26,492 bases of DNA from assembly GCA_900542305.1 (NCBI GenBank), contig UQMU01000030.1:1-26492 (forward strand). The letters are read 5' to 3'. The position numbers were made by a program, and so were the translations under genes. This DNA is from an uncultured Collinsella sp. (GTDB lineage Bacteria; Actinomycetota; Coriobacteriia; Coriobacteriales; Coriobacteriaceae). Within the stretch, counting starts at the first letter, position 1. Each line of letters opens with the position of its first letter. A model generated the notes under the pieces. The model did no database searches. It saw only the letters and a list, made by a program, of their open reading frames with translations, and was not told where the DNA came from. Positions 15,984 through 24,272 of the stretch are shown here, piece after piece.

Positions 15984-16024
15984 TAAGAAGCCCGCGCGAG
16001 GGGATTGGGGTGGCCTCGCGCGGG
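15984..16024 (-). terminator. Terminator between malQ and glgP
   Basis: On the minus strand CCCGCGCGAGG (16024-16014) pairs with CCTCGCGCGGG (16001-15991), followed by CTTCTTAT. It lies between the malQ stop and the glgP start and suggests only partial co-transcription. Confidence 0.8.
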
Positions 16025-16072
16025 AAAAGCGTTCGCGTCCGCACGGTGGGGAGGGGTTGGGCGCGGTAGCTC

Positions 16073-17578
16073 CTATTGAGGAAGCTCGATTTCGGCTTCC
16101 GACGGGATGCGGAAGTAGGTCTCGGTCCAGTCGGTGAGTTTGTGCTCGAGCTCGCGGGTGATGGCGCCGTCGAGCATGCGCCAGGTCCAGTTGCCGCCCA
16201 GCGTGGCAGGGGTGTTGATGCGCGCCTCGTTGCCCAAGTTGAGCAGGTCCTGCATGGTGTAGATGCACGTGTCACTCACGCTGGCGGCGATGGTGCGATT
16301 GAGTGCATCTGCCATGGGTTCGCCGGCCTGCTGATGGGTGTACAGGGCTGCCTGCTCGCGTTGACGCGGGGTGGCCGTTCCCTCAAACCAACCGCGCGCC
16401 GTCTCGTTGTCGTGGGTGCCCACATAGGCGACGGTGTTGGCGATGTAGTTATGCGGCAGGTAGTACGAGTTGGTACCCTCAAAGGCAAACTGCAGGATCT
16501 TCATGCCGGGGAAGCCCGAGTTATCGCGCATGTCGATGACGCCGGGGGTGAGGAAGCCCAGGTCCTCGGCGATGATGGGCAGCGTGCCGAGCTTTTCCTC
16601 GAGCGTCTTGAAGAACTTGAGGCCGGGGCCCTGCGTCCACGAACCGTAGGACGAATCGGGCGAGGAGAACGGCACCTCCCAATAGGCCTCGAAGCCGCGG
16701 AAGTGATCCAGGCGGATGACGTCGTACATGTCGAGGGCGGCGCGAATGCGGCCCTCCCACCAGGAGAAGCCATCGGACTCCATAGCGTCCCAGTCGTAGA
16801 TGGGGTTGCCCCAGTACTGGCCGGTGGCCGAGAACTGGTCGGGCGGCGTGCCGGCGACGCTCACGGGATTGCCGGCGGCGTCGATCTTAAAGAGCTCAGG
16901 CGTCGCCCACATCTCGACGGAGTCACGCGAGACATAGATGGGCAGGTCGCCGATGATGAGAATGTCGCGCTCGTTGGCATAGGCCTTGAGGCGGCTCCAC
17001 TGGCGATCGAAGAAGTACTGCGTCATCTGGTGGTAGAGCATACGCGCCGGATGGTCGGCGCAGACCTTGGCGGAAGCCTCACCGCGGGTGCGGAGCTCCG
17101 CGGGCCACTCCCAAAACGCCTTGAGACCGCACTCCTCTTTGACGGTCATGAACTCACAGTAGGGGATGAGCCAGTCCTCGTTGGCTTGGATAAAGTCATC
17201 GAAATCGGCCGGCTTGTCGGCAGCAAAGCGCTCGGCGGCGCGGTCGAGAATCTGACGGCGGCCGCCAAAGATGGCACCGTAGTCGACGTTACTGGGGTCA
17301 GAACCCAGGTACACGCCATCGATATCGCGCTGCTCTAGATACCCTGCCTCGATAAGCTCGGCAAAGTCGATAAAGTTGGGGTTGCCTGCGCGGGCCGAGA
17401 ACGACTGATAGGGCGAATCGCCATAGCTGGTCGTCGTAAGGGGCAGAATCTGCCAGTAATGTTGTTTGCACGAGGCGAGAAAATCGACGAAGTCGTAGGC
17501 ATTCCAGCCAAAGCCGCCGATTCCGTATGGTCCGGGCAGAGATGAGACGGGCATGAGGACGCCGCTTGCACGCTCCAT
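16073..17578 (-). CDS. malQ: 4-alpha-glucanotransferase (amylomaltase)
   Basis: 501 residues from the ATG at 17578 (GGTGAG 7 bases upstream; in-frame GTG 17590 and TTG 17593 are possible but badly spaced). GH77 features: SGVLMPVSSLPGPYGIGGFG at the N-terminus, WYQ-like QYWGNPIYDW, the nucleophile region VIRLDHFRGF (D291), acid/base IIAEDLGFLTPGV (E338), and YVGTHDNETARGW (third acid D390). It transfers maltodextrin segments, releasing glucose and making longer chains for GlgP. A TTGTTTAAACAT dyad lies in its promoter region. Confidence 0.95.
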   Translation of the reverse strand: MERASGVLMPVSSLPGPYGIGGFGWNAYDFVDFLASCKQHYWQILPLTTTSYGDSPYQSFSARAGNPNFIDFAELIEAGYLEQRDIDGVYLGSDPSNVDYGAIFGGRRQILDRAAERFAADKPADFDDFIQANEDWLIPYCEFMTVKEECGLKAFWEWPAELRTRGEASAKVCADHPARMLYHQMTQYFFDRQWSRLKAYANERDILIIGDLPIYVSRDSVEMWATPELFKIDAAGNPVSVAGTPPDQFSATGQYWGNPIYDWDAMESDGFSWWEGRIRAALDMYDVIRLDHFRGFEAYWEVPFSSPDSSYGSWTQGPGLKFFKTLEEKLGTLPIIAEDLGFLTPGVIDMRDNSGFPGMKILQFAFEGTNSYYLPHNYIANTVAYVGTHDNETARGWFEGTATPRQREQAALYTHQQAGEPMADALNRTIAASVSDTCIYTMQDLLNLGNEARINTPATLGGNWTWRMLDGAITRELEHKLTDWTETYFRIPSEAEIELPQ

Positions 17579-17663
17579 GAATGCGCTCACCAACCTTCTT
17601 GTTGTGGGGTCGGCCTGCCGATGGGTGTGCAGTCCGCCTCCGATGTTCTGATTCGATACGCCT

Positions 17664-17690
17664 ATTGTAAAACATGTTGTTTAAACATGT
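17664..17690 (-). promoter_or_regulatory. malQ promoter with TGTTTAAACA operator
   Basis: The perfect dyad TGTTTAAACA (17678-17687) lies just upstream of a minus-strand TACAAT (17669-17664), a good -10, so the dyad would sit in the promoter spacer. ACATGT flanks it on both sides. The core matches the sites near 7642, 7764 and 8734. Confidence 0.5.
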
Positions 17691-17742
17691 ACAGGCAAGA
17701 TAAAAAAGTTGGTCGATTTTCGGCGAATGGTTACATGCCATG

Positions 17743-17776
17743 AAAAAGCCCCGACCTCACAACGTGAGATCGGGGC
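17743..17776 (-). terminator. Terminator of galE
   Basis: On the minus strand GCCCCGATCTCAC (17776-17764) pairs with GTGAGGTCGGGGC (17760-17748) with one wobble-type mismatch, around GTT, followed by TTTTT. It is 22 bp after the galE stop codon. Confidence 0.9.
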
Positions 17777-17798
17777 AAGAGCGGTATGTAGGTTTTTG

Positions 17799-18860
17799 CT
17801 ACTCGGCGTCGGCGAAGCCGTTGGGGTTATGGCTCTGCCAATTCCAGCTGTCACGGCACATATCCGCGATGTCGTACTGGGCCTTCCAACCCATCATGCG
17901 CTCGGCCTTGGAGGCATCGCACCAGTTGGCGGCGATATCGCCGGCACGGCGCTCGCGGATCACGTAGGGCAGCTCCTTGCCACAAGCCTTGGAGAAGGCG
18001 GCGACGACCTCGAGTACCGAGGTGCCGGTGCCGGTGCCCAGGTTAAAGATCTCGACGCCGGTCTTGCCGTTCATCCAGTTAAGGGCGGCAACGTGGCCAG
18101 AGGCCAGATCGCACACGTGGATGTAGTCGCGCACGCCGGTGCCGTCGGGGGTGGGGTAGTCGTTGCCAAAGACCTGAACGGCCTCGAGCTTGCCCACGGC
18201 GACCTGGGCGACATAGGGCACCAGGTTGTTGGGGATGCCCTTGGGGTCCTCGCCGATCAGGCCCGACGGATGAGCGCCGATGGGGTTGAAGTAACGGAGC
18301 AGCACGACGTCCCACTCGGGGTCGGCGGTGTGGACGTCCATAAGGATCTGCTCGATCATCCACTTAGTCCAACCATAGGGGTTGGTCGCGGGCTTCTTAG
18401 GATCCTCCTCGGTGACGGGCGGGTTGTCCGGGTCGCCGTAGACGGTCGAGGAGCTCGAGAAGATGATGGACTTGCAGCCATGGTTGCGCATGACGTCGAT
18501 GAGCACCAGGGTGTTCTCGATGTTGTTGTGGTAGTACTCAACGGGCTTGCTCACCGACTCGCCGACGGCCTTAAAGCCGGCAAAGTGGATGACGCGGTCA
18601 ATCTGATGGGTATCGAAGATCTTGTTCATCGCATCGCGGTCGAGCACGTTGGCCTCGTAGAAGGTGAGGTTCTTGGCGGCCTCGTCGCCCACGATGGTCT
18701 TGACGCGGTCGACGGCGACGGCGCTGGAGTTGGAGAGATCATCGACGATGACGACCTGGTAGCCACCTTCGAGCAGCTGAACGACGGTGTGCGAGCCGAT
18801 AAAGCCGGCGCCGCCGGTAACGAGGACGCAGGTGTCTTTGGGGTCGAGTGCTTTGGACAT
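17799..18860 (-). CDS. galE: UDP-glucose 4-epimerase
   Basis: 353 residues. The ATG at 18860 is clear because AGGAGA lies 4 bases upstream; the longer in-frame reading from 19136 has no support. An extended SDR with NAD-binding GGAGFIGS (16-23), S-S-T in FSSSSTVYG, and the catalytic YxxxK pair Y162 and K166 (NPYGWTKW). It interconverts UDP-glucose and UDP-galactose for the Leloir pathway and for wall and capsule precursors. Flanking genes (malQ/glgP and a wall hydrolase) fit either use. It has its own terminator and is probably monocistronic. Confidence 0.95.
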   Translation of the reverse strand: MSKALDPKDTCVLVTGGAGFIGSHTVVQLLEGGYQVVIVDDLSNSSAVAVDRVKTIVGDEAAKNLTFYEANVLDRDAMNKIFDTHQIDRVIHFAGFKAVGESVSKPVEYYHNNIENTLVLIDVMRNHGCKSIIFSSSSTVYGDPDNPPVTEEDPKKPATNPYGWTKWMIEQILMDVHTADPEWDVVLLRYFNPIGAHPSGLIGEDPKGIPNNLVPYVAQVAVGKLEAVQVFGNDYPTPDGTGVRDYIHVCDLASGHVAALNWMNGKTGVEIFNLGTGTGTSVLEVVAAFSKACGKELPYVIRERRAGDIAANWCDASKAERMMGWKAQYDIADMCRDSWNWQSHNPNGFADAE

Positions 18861-18897
18861 GTAGTCTCCTATCGAATCAGGAACACTTCTTGAGGGG

Positions 18898-18959
18898 AGT
18901 ATAGCGCAGCTAGGTGCGGTGCAACTGTTTGACACAATGAAGAGCAGAGCAATGATAAC
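18898..18959. promoter_or_regulatory. Divergent promoter region, galE and the wall hydrolase
   Basis: On the minus strand TATACT (18903-18898) is a good -10 for galE, with TTGCAC (18924-18919) upstream at a short 15-bp spacing. On the plus strand TTGACA (18929-18934) is a perfect -35, followed after 19 bp by GATAAC (18954-18959), which could serve the 19127 gene with a leader of about 160 nt. Spacings are non-ideal. Confidence 0.4.
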
Positions 18960-19126
18960 GTGCTCATAGGACGGGAATGCATAACGGTTCATGGTAGTTC
19001 CAGGCTGTGCGCATGCCGCCGGCCGTGCGGTTTTCTGCCGTTCGTGGAAATCGTTGGGATGCGTCGGATGTACGGTAATATGTATGTCTTGAGCGACATA
19101 TAAACAAAACATGTAACGGAGTACAT

Positions 19127-20332
19127 ATGTCACCAAACAGCGATTCCATCTTTACTCAGGAGCTCTCGCGCCGCACCGCCCTCAAGGCCCTGTTCGGTGC
19201 CGCTTCTGCTGCAGTTCTTTTTGGCCTGCCTGCCCGCGCCCATGCTGCCGAGGCCAGCCAGGAAACCACCGACAAACTGAATGCCGCCCAGGCCAAGCTC
19301 GACGAGGTCCAGGCCCAGCTTGATAGCATCGCTAACGAGTATGCGGCGCTCGCTAACAAGAACGCTCAGACACTCAACGATATCGAGGGCGTTCAGGGTC
19401 AGATCGACGACACCCAGGAGCAGATCGACACCAAGAAGTCGGAGCTCAAGAAGAAGCGTAACGAGCTTTCCGATCGCGTGGCGGCAAGCTACAAGTCGGG
19501 TGGCACCAATATCCTGTCGTTGCTGCTCGCTTCTGGTTCGTTTGAGGAGCTCGTCGCCAACGCACATTACGTCGAGAAGATCAATAAGAGCGACCGTGAC
19601 GCCATCGAGGACATCCAGACCATCCAGCAAGAGCTCGATACACAGAAGTCCGAGCTTGAGTCGCAAAAAGCCGACTTGGAGAAGCTCAAGGACCAGCAGA
19701 CTGCTCAGATGCGGGACATGCAGGCCAAGCAGCAGGAGGTCCAGACGGTTCTGAACGGCCTCTCCGACGATGTCAAGGAGCTCATGGCCCAGCGCGATTC
19801 CGAGATTCTTGCTGCCGCTCAGGCCGAGGAGGCTGCCAAGAAGGCTGCCGCTGCCGCGGCTGCCGCAAACAAGAACAATTCGTACTCGGGTGGTTCAAGC
19901 TCGGGTGGCGGTTCGTATGCGCCCGGAACTCCGCAACAGAATGCCGGCTCGGGCAAGCAGCAGGCCGTCGTCAACGCGTGCTACTCCACGCCCTCGCCTG
20001 GCCAGAACTGGTGCGCGGCGTGGGTCACCAACGTCTTCCGCAACGCTGGCGTTGGTTACTTTGGCGGCAACGCGTGCGACATGTTTAACGCATGGTGCTA
20101 TAGCTCCGATCGTTCGGCGTTGCAGGTGGGCATGATTGTTGCTGACTCATCGCATAGCGGTACCGGTATGCCGGGTCTGATCTATGGCCACGTGGGTATC
20201 TACGTTGGCGGCGGCATCGTTATGAGTAACGAGGGCGCCATCACGTCGAGGTCGCTTGACTCGTTCATTGGGTTCTACGGCACTGGCTCTGGCGTGCGCT
20301 GGGGCTGGCTCGGCGGTATTGCGCTGTCGTAA
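19127..20332 (+). CDS. Tat-exported coiled-coil peptidoglycan hydrolase (CHAP/NlpC-P60-like)
   Basis: 401 residues. The start ATG has AACGGAG 5 bases upstream. The signal peptide carries twin arginines (SRRTALKALFG, residues 14-24) and a probable cleavage after ARAHA. Residues about 40-250 form a long heptad coiled coil like the PcsB/CwlO N-terminal domain, including SYKSGGTNILSLLLASGSFEEL. An Ala-rich and Ser/Gly-rich linker leads to a C-terminal cysteine peptidase or amidase domain with QNWCAAWV (C296) and YGHVGIYVGGG (H355). In PcsB-type proteins the coiled coil is regulated by FtsEX during division. A daughter-cell separation role is inferred. Downstream are a palindromic element and a terminator. 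Confidence 0.85.
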   Translation: MSPNSDSIFTQELSRRTALKALFGAASAAVLFGLPARAHAAEASQETTDKLNAAQAKLDEVQAQLDSIANEYAALANKNAQTLNDIEGVQGQIDDTQEQIDTKKSELKKKRNELSDRVAASYKSGGTNILSLLLASGSFEELVANAHYVEKINKSDRDAIEDIQTIQQELDTQKSELESQKADLEKLKDQQTAQMRDMQAKQQEVQTVLNGLSDDVKELMAQRDSEILAAAQAEEAAKKAAAAAAAANKNNSYSGGSSSGGGSYAPGTPQQNAGSGKQQAVVNACYSTPSPGQNWCAAWVTNVFRNAGVGYFGGNACDMFNAWCYSSDRSALQVGMIVADSSHSGTGMPGLIYGHVGIYVGGGIVMSNEGAITSRSLDSFIGFYGTGSGVRWGWLGGIALS

Positions 20333-20340
20333 AGCCGACT

Positions 20341-20476
20341 GGGCCGCGTGCCCGCCCGCAATATATTTGATTGCCTGCTCGGGCAGTCCTGCGCAAGACG
20401 AAGGCCACATTAAGTGGCCTTCTTTGCGTGCGGAACTCGCGATCAATCAAATATATTGCGGGCGGGCACGCGGCCC
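20341..20476. repeat. Long palindromic element, copy 2 (shared core, different arms)
   Basis: Perfect 33-bp inverted arms at 20341-20373 and 20444-20476 enclose a 70-nt core (20374-20443) that matches the core at 2374-2442 at 61 of 70 aligned positions. The arms (starting GGGCCGCGTGCCCGCCCGCA) show no similarity to those of copy 1. It begins 8 bases after the stop of the wall hydrolase gene and has no T tract. A conventional terminator lies 52 bp further on. Confidence 0.9.
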
Positions 20477-20528
20477 TCTCGGGTTCTGAGTGCGACTCAC
20501 CGGACCGGTTGTCTGTATTAAAGAAAAT

Positions 20529-20556
20529 GAAGGCCCCTTTCGGGGCCTTCTTTTTT
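20529..20556 (+). terminator. Terminator shared by convergent genes
   Basis: GAAGGCCCC (20529-20537) pairs with GGGGCCTTC (20542-20550) around TTTC, followed by TTTTTT. The T run overlaps the murB stop codon (20555-20557, minus strand). It ends plus-strand transcripts from the wall hydrolase and possibly also minus-strand ones (ATTTTC on that side). Confidence 0.9.
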
Positions 20557-21517
20557 ATAGGAATTCGCCTACTCGGTGGACTTCGGGTTGTAGGTCTACG
20601 CCGAATTGGTCTTTGACGGTTGCTTGGATGTGGCGGATGAGTTCGTCGACGTCGGCTGCGGTGGCGTGGTCGGCGTTGACGATGAAGCCGCAGTGTTTTT
20701 CGCTCACCTGGGCACCGCCGACCGCGTGGCCGCGCAAACCGGCGTCCATGATGAGCTTGCCGGCAAAGTGGCCCTCGGGACGCTTGAAGGTGGAGCCGGC
20801 GCTCGGCATGTCGAGCGGCTGCTTGTCTTCGCGGCGCTGGCGGTAGTCGTCCATGTCGGCCTTGATCATCGCGGCGTTGCCCGGGGCGAGGTTGAAGGTT
20901 GCCGAAAGCACGATAAAGCCGTCGTCGGCAATGCGGCTCTTGCGATAACCCAGGTTGAGCTCGTCGACATCGAACTCGATGATATTGCCGCTGCCGCGGG
21001 TGCCGTCGTCGAGCATGCGAGCGGGCTTGTAGACGCGTACAGATTCCAGCACATCGGCCATGCAGGCACCGTAGGCACCGGCGTTCATGTAGCAGGCGCC
21101 GCCGACCGATCCAGGGATACCCGAGATGGGTTCCATGCCGGTGAGGTCGGCCTCGGCTGCTGCCGCGGCGACATCGGAAAGCAAGGCGCCGGCTGCCGCC
21201 GTGACGTGCGTGCCGTCGACCGTAATGTCGGAGAGGCCCTTGCCCAGCGCTACGACGACGCCGCGGATGCCCTTGTCACCGACGAGTAGGTCGGAGCCGT
21301 TGCCCACGATGGTGAGCGGCAGATCGCAGCGATAACAGGTATCGAGCGTGGCGACGAGGCCCTGCTCGGTGTCGGGCGTGACAAAGACATCGGCCGGGCC
21401 GCCGATCTTAAACGTGGTGTGCTCGCGCATGGGCTCGCTCATGAGTACGTTGTCCTCGCCAGCAACGCCGGCGAGCGCGCAAAGCAGGTCCTCGTTAAAA
21501 AAGTCGTTCTCGTGCAT
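20555..21517 (-). CDS. murB: UDP-N-acetylenolpyruvoylglucosamine reductase
   Basis: 320 residues from the ATG at 21517, with AGGCGG about 8 bases upstream; an earlier in-frame start at 21616 would add an unrelated N-terminus. FAD-binding PCMH-type motifs TTFKIGGPADVF, VGNGSDLLVG, and ISGIPGSVGGACYMNAGAYG, the proton-donor serine S242 (SAGSTFKRP) and the C-terminal glutamate E312 (PEVHRVG) are all present. It reduces the enolpyruvyl group to give UDP-MurNAc in cytoplasmic peptidoglycan synthesis. The spacing and sequence near the C-terminus fit the shorter type II MurB. It is divergent from the LacI gene at 21701 and convergent with the wall hydrolase. Confidence 0.95.
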   Translation of the reverse strand: MHENDFFNEDLLCALAGVAGEDNVLMSEPMREHTTFKIGGPADVFVTPDTEQGLVATLDTCYRCDLPLTIVGNGSDLLVGDKGIRGVVVALGKGLSDITVDGTHVTAAAGALLSDVAAAAAEADLTGMEPISGIPGSVGGACYMNAGAYGACMADVLESVRVYKPARMLDDGTRGSGNIIEFDVDELNLGYRKSRIADDGFIVLSATFNLAPGNAAMIKADMDDYRQRREDKQPLDMPSAGSTFKRPEGHFAGKLIMDAGLRGHAVGGAQVSEKHCGFIVNADHATAADVDELIRHIQATVKDQFGVDLQPEVHRVGEFL

Positions 21518-21700
21518 ACGAATATCCGCCTTTTGGTGGTTGTTGTCATCAATCGATTGCAATATACCCCACCTGGACGGATTTGGTGCGCTGACGGCGA
21601 TAAAACAGCCGTCCACCGGATTGGTAAAGTGTTTATCACCGAGGTAGATGGGCAGTCGCTATACTTTCAAGAGATTGCGCGTAAACCCGGAAGGAGCGAG

Positions 21701-22729
21701 ATGGCCAACAAAGTCACCCTCAAGCAGATCGCCCAGGAGGTGGGGCTTTCCCCTTCGTCGGTTTCGCTTGTACTCAATAATCGGCCCTGTCGCATCTCGG
21801 AAGAAAACCGCAAGCTCATCAAGGAGGTTGCGGCGCGCAACCACTATGTTCCTAACCAGATCGCGCGCAGCCTGGTCATGCGCGAGTCGCGTACGCTGGG
21901 CCTTATCGTTCCCAATATCGAGAGCCGCTTTTTTGCCTCGCTCGCCGGCAGCTTGGAAAAGCGCTGTCGCGAGGACGGCTATGCACTCTTTATTACCAGC
22001 TCGGGTGGAAGCGCCGATGACGATCTGGAACTGCTACGCCAGCTGGTGACGCGCGGCGTCGATGGTGTGTTCCTGGTCGTGGGCGACGAGTTCTCCGACG
22101 ATCGCGCCCTGCGCGAGGAAGTGGGCCATCTGCCTATCCCTGCCGTGATGGTCGACCGCGCCATTGAGGGGCTCGAGTGCGACAAGGTGATGTTCGACCA
22201 CGAGATGGGCGGCTACATGGCCACCCGCTATCTGATTGAGCAAGGCCACCGTCGCATTGCCTGCTTGGTTAACGCGCGCCGTTCCAATACGGGTCGCAAG
22301 CGACTCGCCGGTTACGAGCGCGCGCTGCGCGAGGTGGGACTGCCCATCGACGCGCGTTTGGAGTTTGAGAGCGAGTACTACATTCCGAGCGCATACGAGG
22401 CCTCGGAGGCTGTGCTCGCAACCGATGCCACCGCCGTGTTCGCAAGCTCGGATAACATTGCCCTCGGCTTGCTCAAGCGCTTGCACGAGATGGGGAAGAG
22501 CATCCCGGGCGACATCTCGGTGGTGAGTTACGACAACTCGGCGGCCGACGTTCTCTTTGAGCCGGCGCTGACCGCGATTGAGCAGGACCCCGGTGTCCTC
22601 GCGGAGCATGCTTTTGGCTGCATGTCCAAGCGTCTTGCCGGTAGGGGCGGTAGACGTGCCGAAGAGGTCGTTCTGGAGCCGGCGCTTATCGTGAAGGGCA
22701 GCGTGCTCGATCTTACCGAATATAGCTAA
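21701..22729 (+). CDS. LacI-family transcriptional regulator
   Basis: 342 residues. The ATG at 21701 is preceded by GGAAGGAG; a longer in-frame reading from 21419 crosses into murB and is rejected. The N-terminal helix-turn-helix VTLKQIAQEVGLSPSSVSLVLNN (5-27) and hinge precede a periplasmic-binding-like effector domain (LGLIVPNIESRFFASL, DGVFLVVG, VFASSDNIALGLLKRL, ISVVSYDNS). It is likely a repressor or activator of sugar genes. The target is unknown, and it could compete for the same TTGTTTAAAC-type sites as the GntR regulator. TATACT at 21659 may be its -10. Confidence 0.92.
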   Translation: MANKVTLKQIAQEVGLSPSSVSLVLNNRPCRISEENRKLIKEVAARNHYVPNQIARSLVMRESRTLGLIVPNIESRFFASLAGSLEKRCREDGYALFITSSGGSADDDLELLRQLVTRGVDGVFLVVGDEFSDDRALREEVGHLPIPAVMVDRAIEGLECDKVMFDHEMGGYMATRYLIEQGHRRIACLVNARRSNTGRKRLAGYERALREVGLPIDARLEFESEYYIPSAYEASEAVLATDATAVFASSDNIALGLLKRLHEMGKSIPGDISVVSYDNSAADVLFEPALTAIEQDPGVLAEHAFGCMSKRLAGRGGRRAEEVVLEPALIVKGSVLDLTEYS

Positions 22730-22783
22730 GCGCACTTGTTTGTTTGCATAGATTGCATGCGGAGTGTCCGCTATTTGCCGGCG

Positions 22784-22856
22784 GGGCCGGGGCGCCTGCT
22801 TTGTTTTGAGAAGTGGGCTTCGCGAACTTCTCAAAACAAAGCAGGCGCCCCGGCCC
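22784..22856. repeat. Long perfect hairpin, 31-bp arms and 11-nt loop
   Basis: 22784-22814 is perfectly complementary to 22826-22856; the loop is GGGCTTCGCGA. There is no T tract. It lies 54 bp after the LacI stop codon, in the same kind of position as the two core-containing elements, but it has no conserved core. The rest of the 22730-22977 gap shows only a weak TATATT promoter-like site. Confidence 0.85.
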
Positions 22857-22977
22857 TCGTCCGTGAACTTTTCCGCTGGGCGAGCCATAGACGCCGCGTA
22901 CCGATAGGGTAAGGCGGCGGCTTGAAATTGGTGCTATATTCAGCTTGAGTTGTTTAATGCTAGTACGGGAGGCTGAT

Positions 22978-23466
22978 ATGGGGCTGTTCAAGAAGAAAAA
23001 CCCGCAGGATGCCTTTGATCCCGATGTGTTTACCATCACGGATACGATTTTGGACCCGCCGCGGTTTACGTTTTTGCCGGCTATCTACCAGGATGCCACG
23101 CGTCGCAAGTGGGCCGTGCATCAGCGCGGCGGCGAGCCGAAGATTTTTGACTATGCGGACGTGTTGCAGTGCGAAGTAGCCGAGGCGGGCGATCCGGAGG
23201 CCGAGGAAGTGGCCTCAAAACAGGAATTTGCCCAGCGTATCCTGGTAAATCCCGCCAAGGCGGCGAAAATAAATGCTGCCAAGCGTAATATGTGTCTTGG
23301 TATGGGCGTTGTTGTGGCGGTTCAGACGGGAAAAGACGAGGTTTCCAAATTAGAGATTCCCGTTATGACCGACGAAGTTAAACGCGATTCAAGTCTATAT
23401 AAGTCGTATCGGAATGTCGCCGAGAAGATCAAGGCCGAATTTGATGCCATGGGAGGGCTGGCCTAA
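22978..23466 (+). CDS. Hypothetical protein, 162 aa
   Basis: Start ATG at 22978, with GGGAGG 6 bases upstream. It is soluble, with a basic N-terminus (MGLFKKKNP) and no signal or membrane segment. The middle part RKWAVHQRGGEPKIFDYADVLQCEV and the later NMCLGMGVVVAV...KLEIPVMTDEV give alternating beta-strand patterns that resemble the PH-like part of DUF4428/SHOCT proteins, but no zinc ribbon is present and the family is uncertain. It ends 38 bp before the first GntR gene and may be co-transcribed with it. No function is proposed. Confidence 0.7.
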   Translation: MGLFKKKNPQDAFDPDVFTITDTILDPPRFTFLPAIYQDATRRKWAVHQRGGEPKIFDYADVLQCEVAEAGDPEAEEVASKQEFAQRILVNPAKAAKINAAKRNMCLGMGVVVAVQTGKDEVSKLEIPVMTDEVKRDSSLYKSYRNVAEKIKAEFDAMGGLA

Positions 23467-23504
23467 TTTTGGCGGCATACGTTTCTGAATGAGGAGTCTG
23501 TGCA

Positions 23505-24272
23505 ATGGCAGGCGAATCTTATGCAATTCCCCCCAAAGATCGTGCTGTTGAGGGAATTCTTTGGTATATCCAGCACCATCAGCTTGCCGGCGGCGATCGC
23601 CTGCCGGCCGAGCGCGTGCTGTGCGAAGAGATCGGCGTTTCGCGTACGGCGTTGCGCGCTGGTATCACGCGGCTCATCTCGTGTGGAACGCTCGAGAGCC
23701 GTCGCGGATCGGGTACGTATTTGTGTCCTCCCAAGCCGCTGAACATCTTCCAGGAAACGTATAACTTTTCCGATGCTGTGCGGACTGCCGGCCTGCGCCC
23801 CTCTTCTCGTCTGGTTTCTACCGGGACCATCGAGGCGGATGAGGCACTTGCCGACAAGCTTGGGGTGTCTGTAGGCGCTCCTTTGCTTCGCATGCAGCGC
23901 GTTCGACTTATTGAGGGCGAGCCGGCGTCAATCGAGACGGCTCACGTTAACCTGTCCCTGTGCCCATCGCTTATCGAGCACGATTTTGAGTGCGAGAGCC
24001 TTTACGATGTCTTGCTCAAAGAAGGTGGCGTGCGTGTTGAGCATGGACGTGAGCATATCTCCATCTCGCGTTTGAACGCCGAAGAGGCCGAGCTGCTCCA
24101 GCAAGAAGAGGGAACGCCGGTGTTCTATGAGAGCACGATCGAATTGGATAAGGACATGCGTTTTGTGGAGCATTGCAAATCGGTGATTTTGCCCACAAAG
24201 TTCCGCTTTGCCGATAACGGCGAAGAGAACGGCATGAGGAGCGTGGCAGGTGAACAATGGCTGAAACAGTAG
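23505..24272 (+). CDS. GntR-family (HutC/UTRA) regulator, first of an overlapping pair
   Basis: 255 residues; GAGGAG lies 8 bases before the ATG. The GntR winged helix occupies about residues 15-75 (LPAERVLCEEIGVSRTALRAGI, then RRGSGTYL), and a UTRA effector domain follows (about 95-240, with PLLRMQRVRLIEGEPASIET and SLYDVL). The final 16 bases overlap the next gene. UTRA domains bind small metabolites, often sugar phosphates. Its neighbours suggest control of the SIS-domain genes downstream. Confidence 0.88.
   Translation: MAGESYAIPPKDRAVEGILWYIQHHQLAGGDRLPAERVLCEEIGVSRTALRAGITRLISCGTLESRRGSGTYLCPPKPLNIFQETYNFSDAVRTAGLRPSSRLVSTGTIEADEALADKLGVSVGAPLLRMQRVRLIEGEPASIETAHVNLSLCPSLIEHDFECESLYDVLLKEGGVRVEHGREHISISRLNAEEAELLQQEEGTPVFYESTIELDKDMRFVEHCKSVILPTKFRFADNGEENGMRSVAGEQWLKQ

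Noticed and set aside
18861..19136. N-terminal extension of galE
   Set aside because: AGGAGA immediately before the ATG at 18860 and the standard GalE N-terminus there show that the extension is untranslated leader.
21419..21700. N-terminal extension of the LacI gene
   Set aside because: It would overlap murB; the helix-turn-helix starts right after the ATG at 21701, which has a strong ribosome site.
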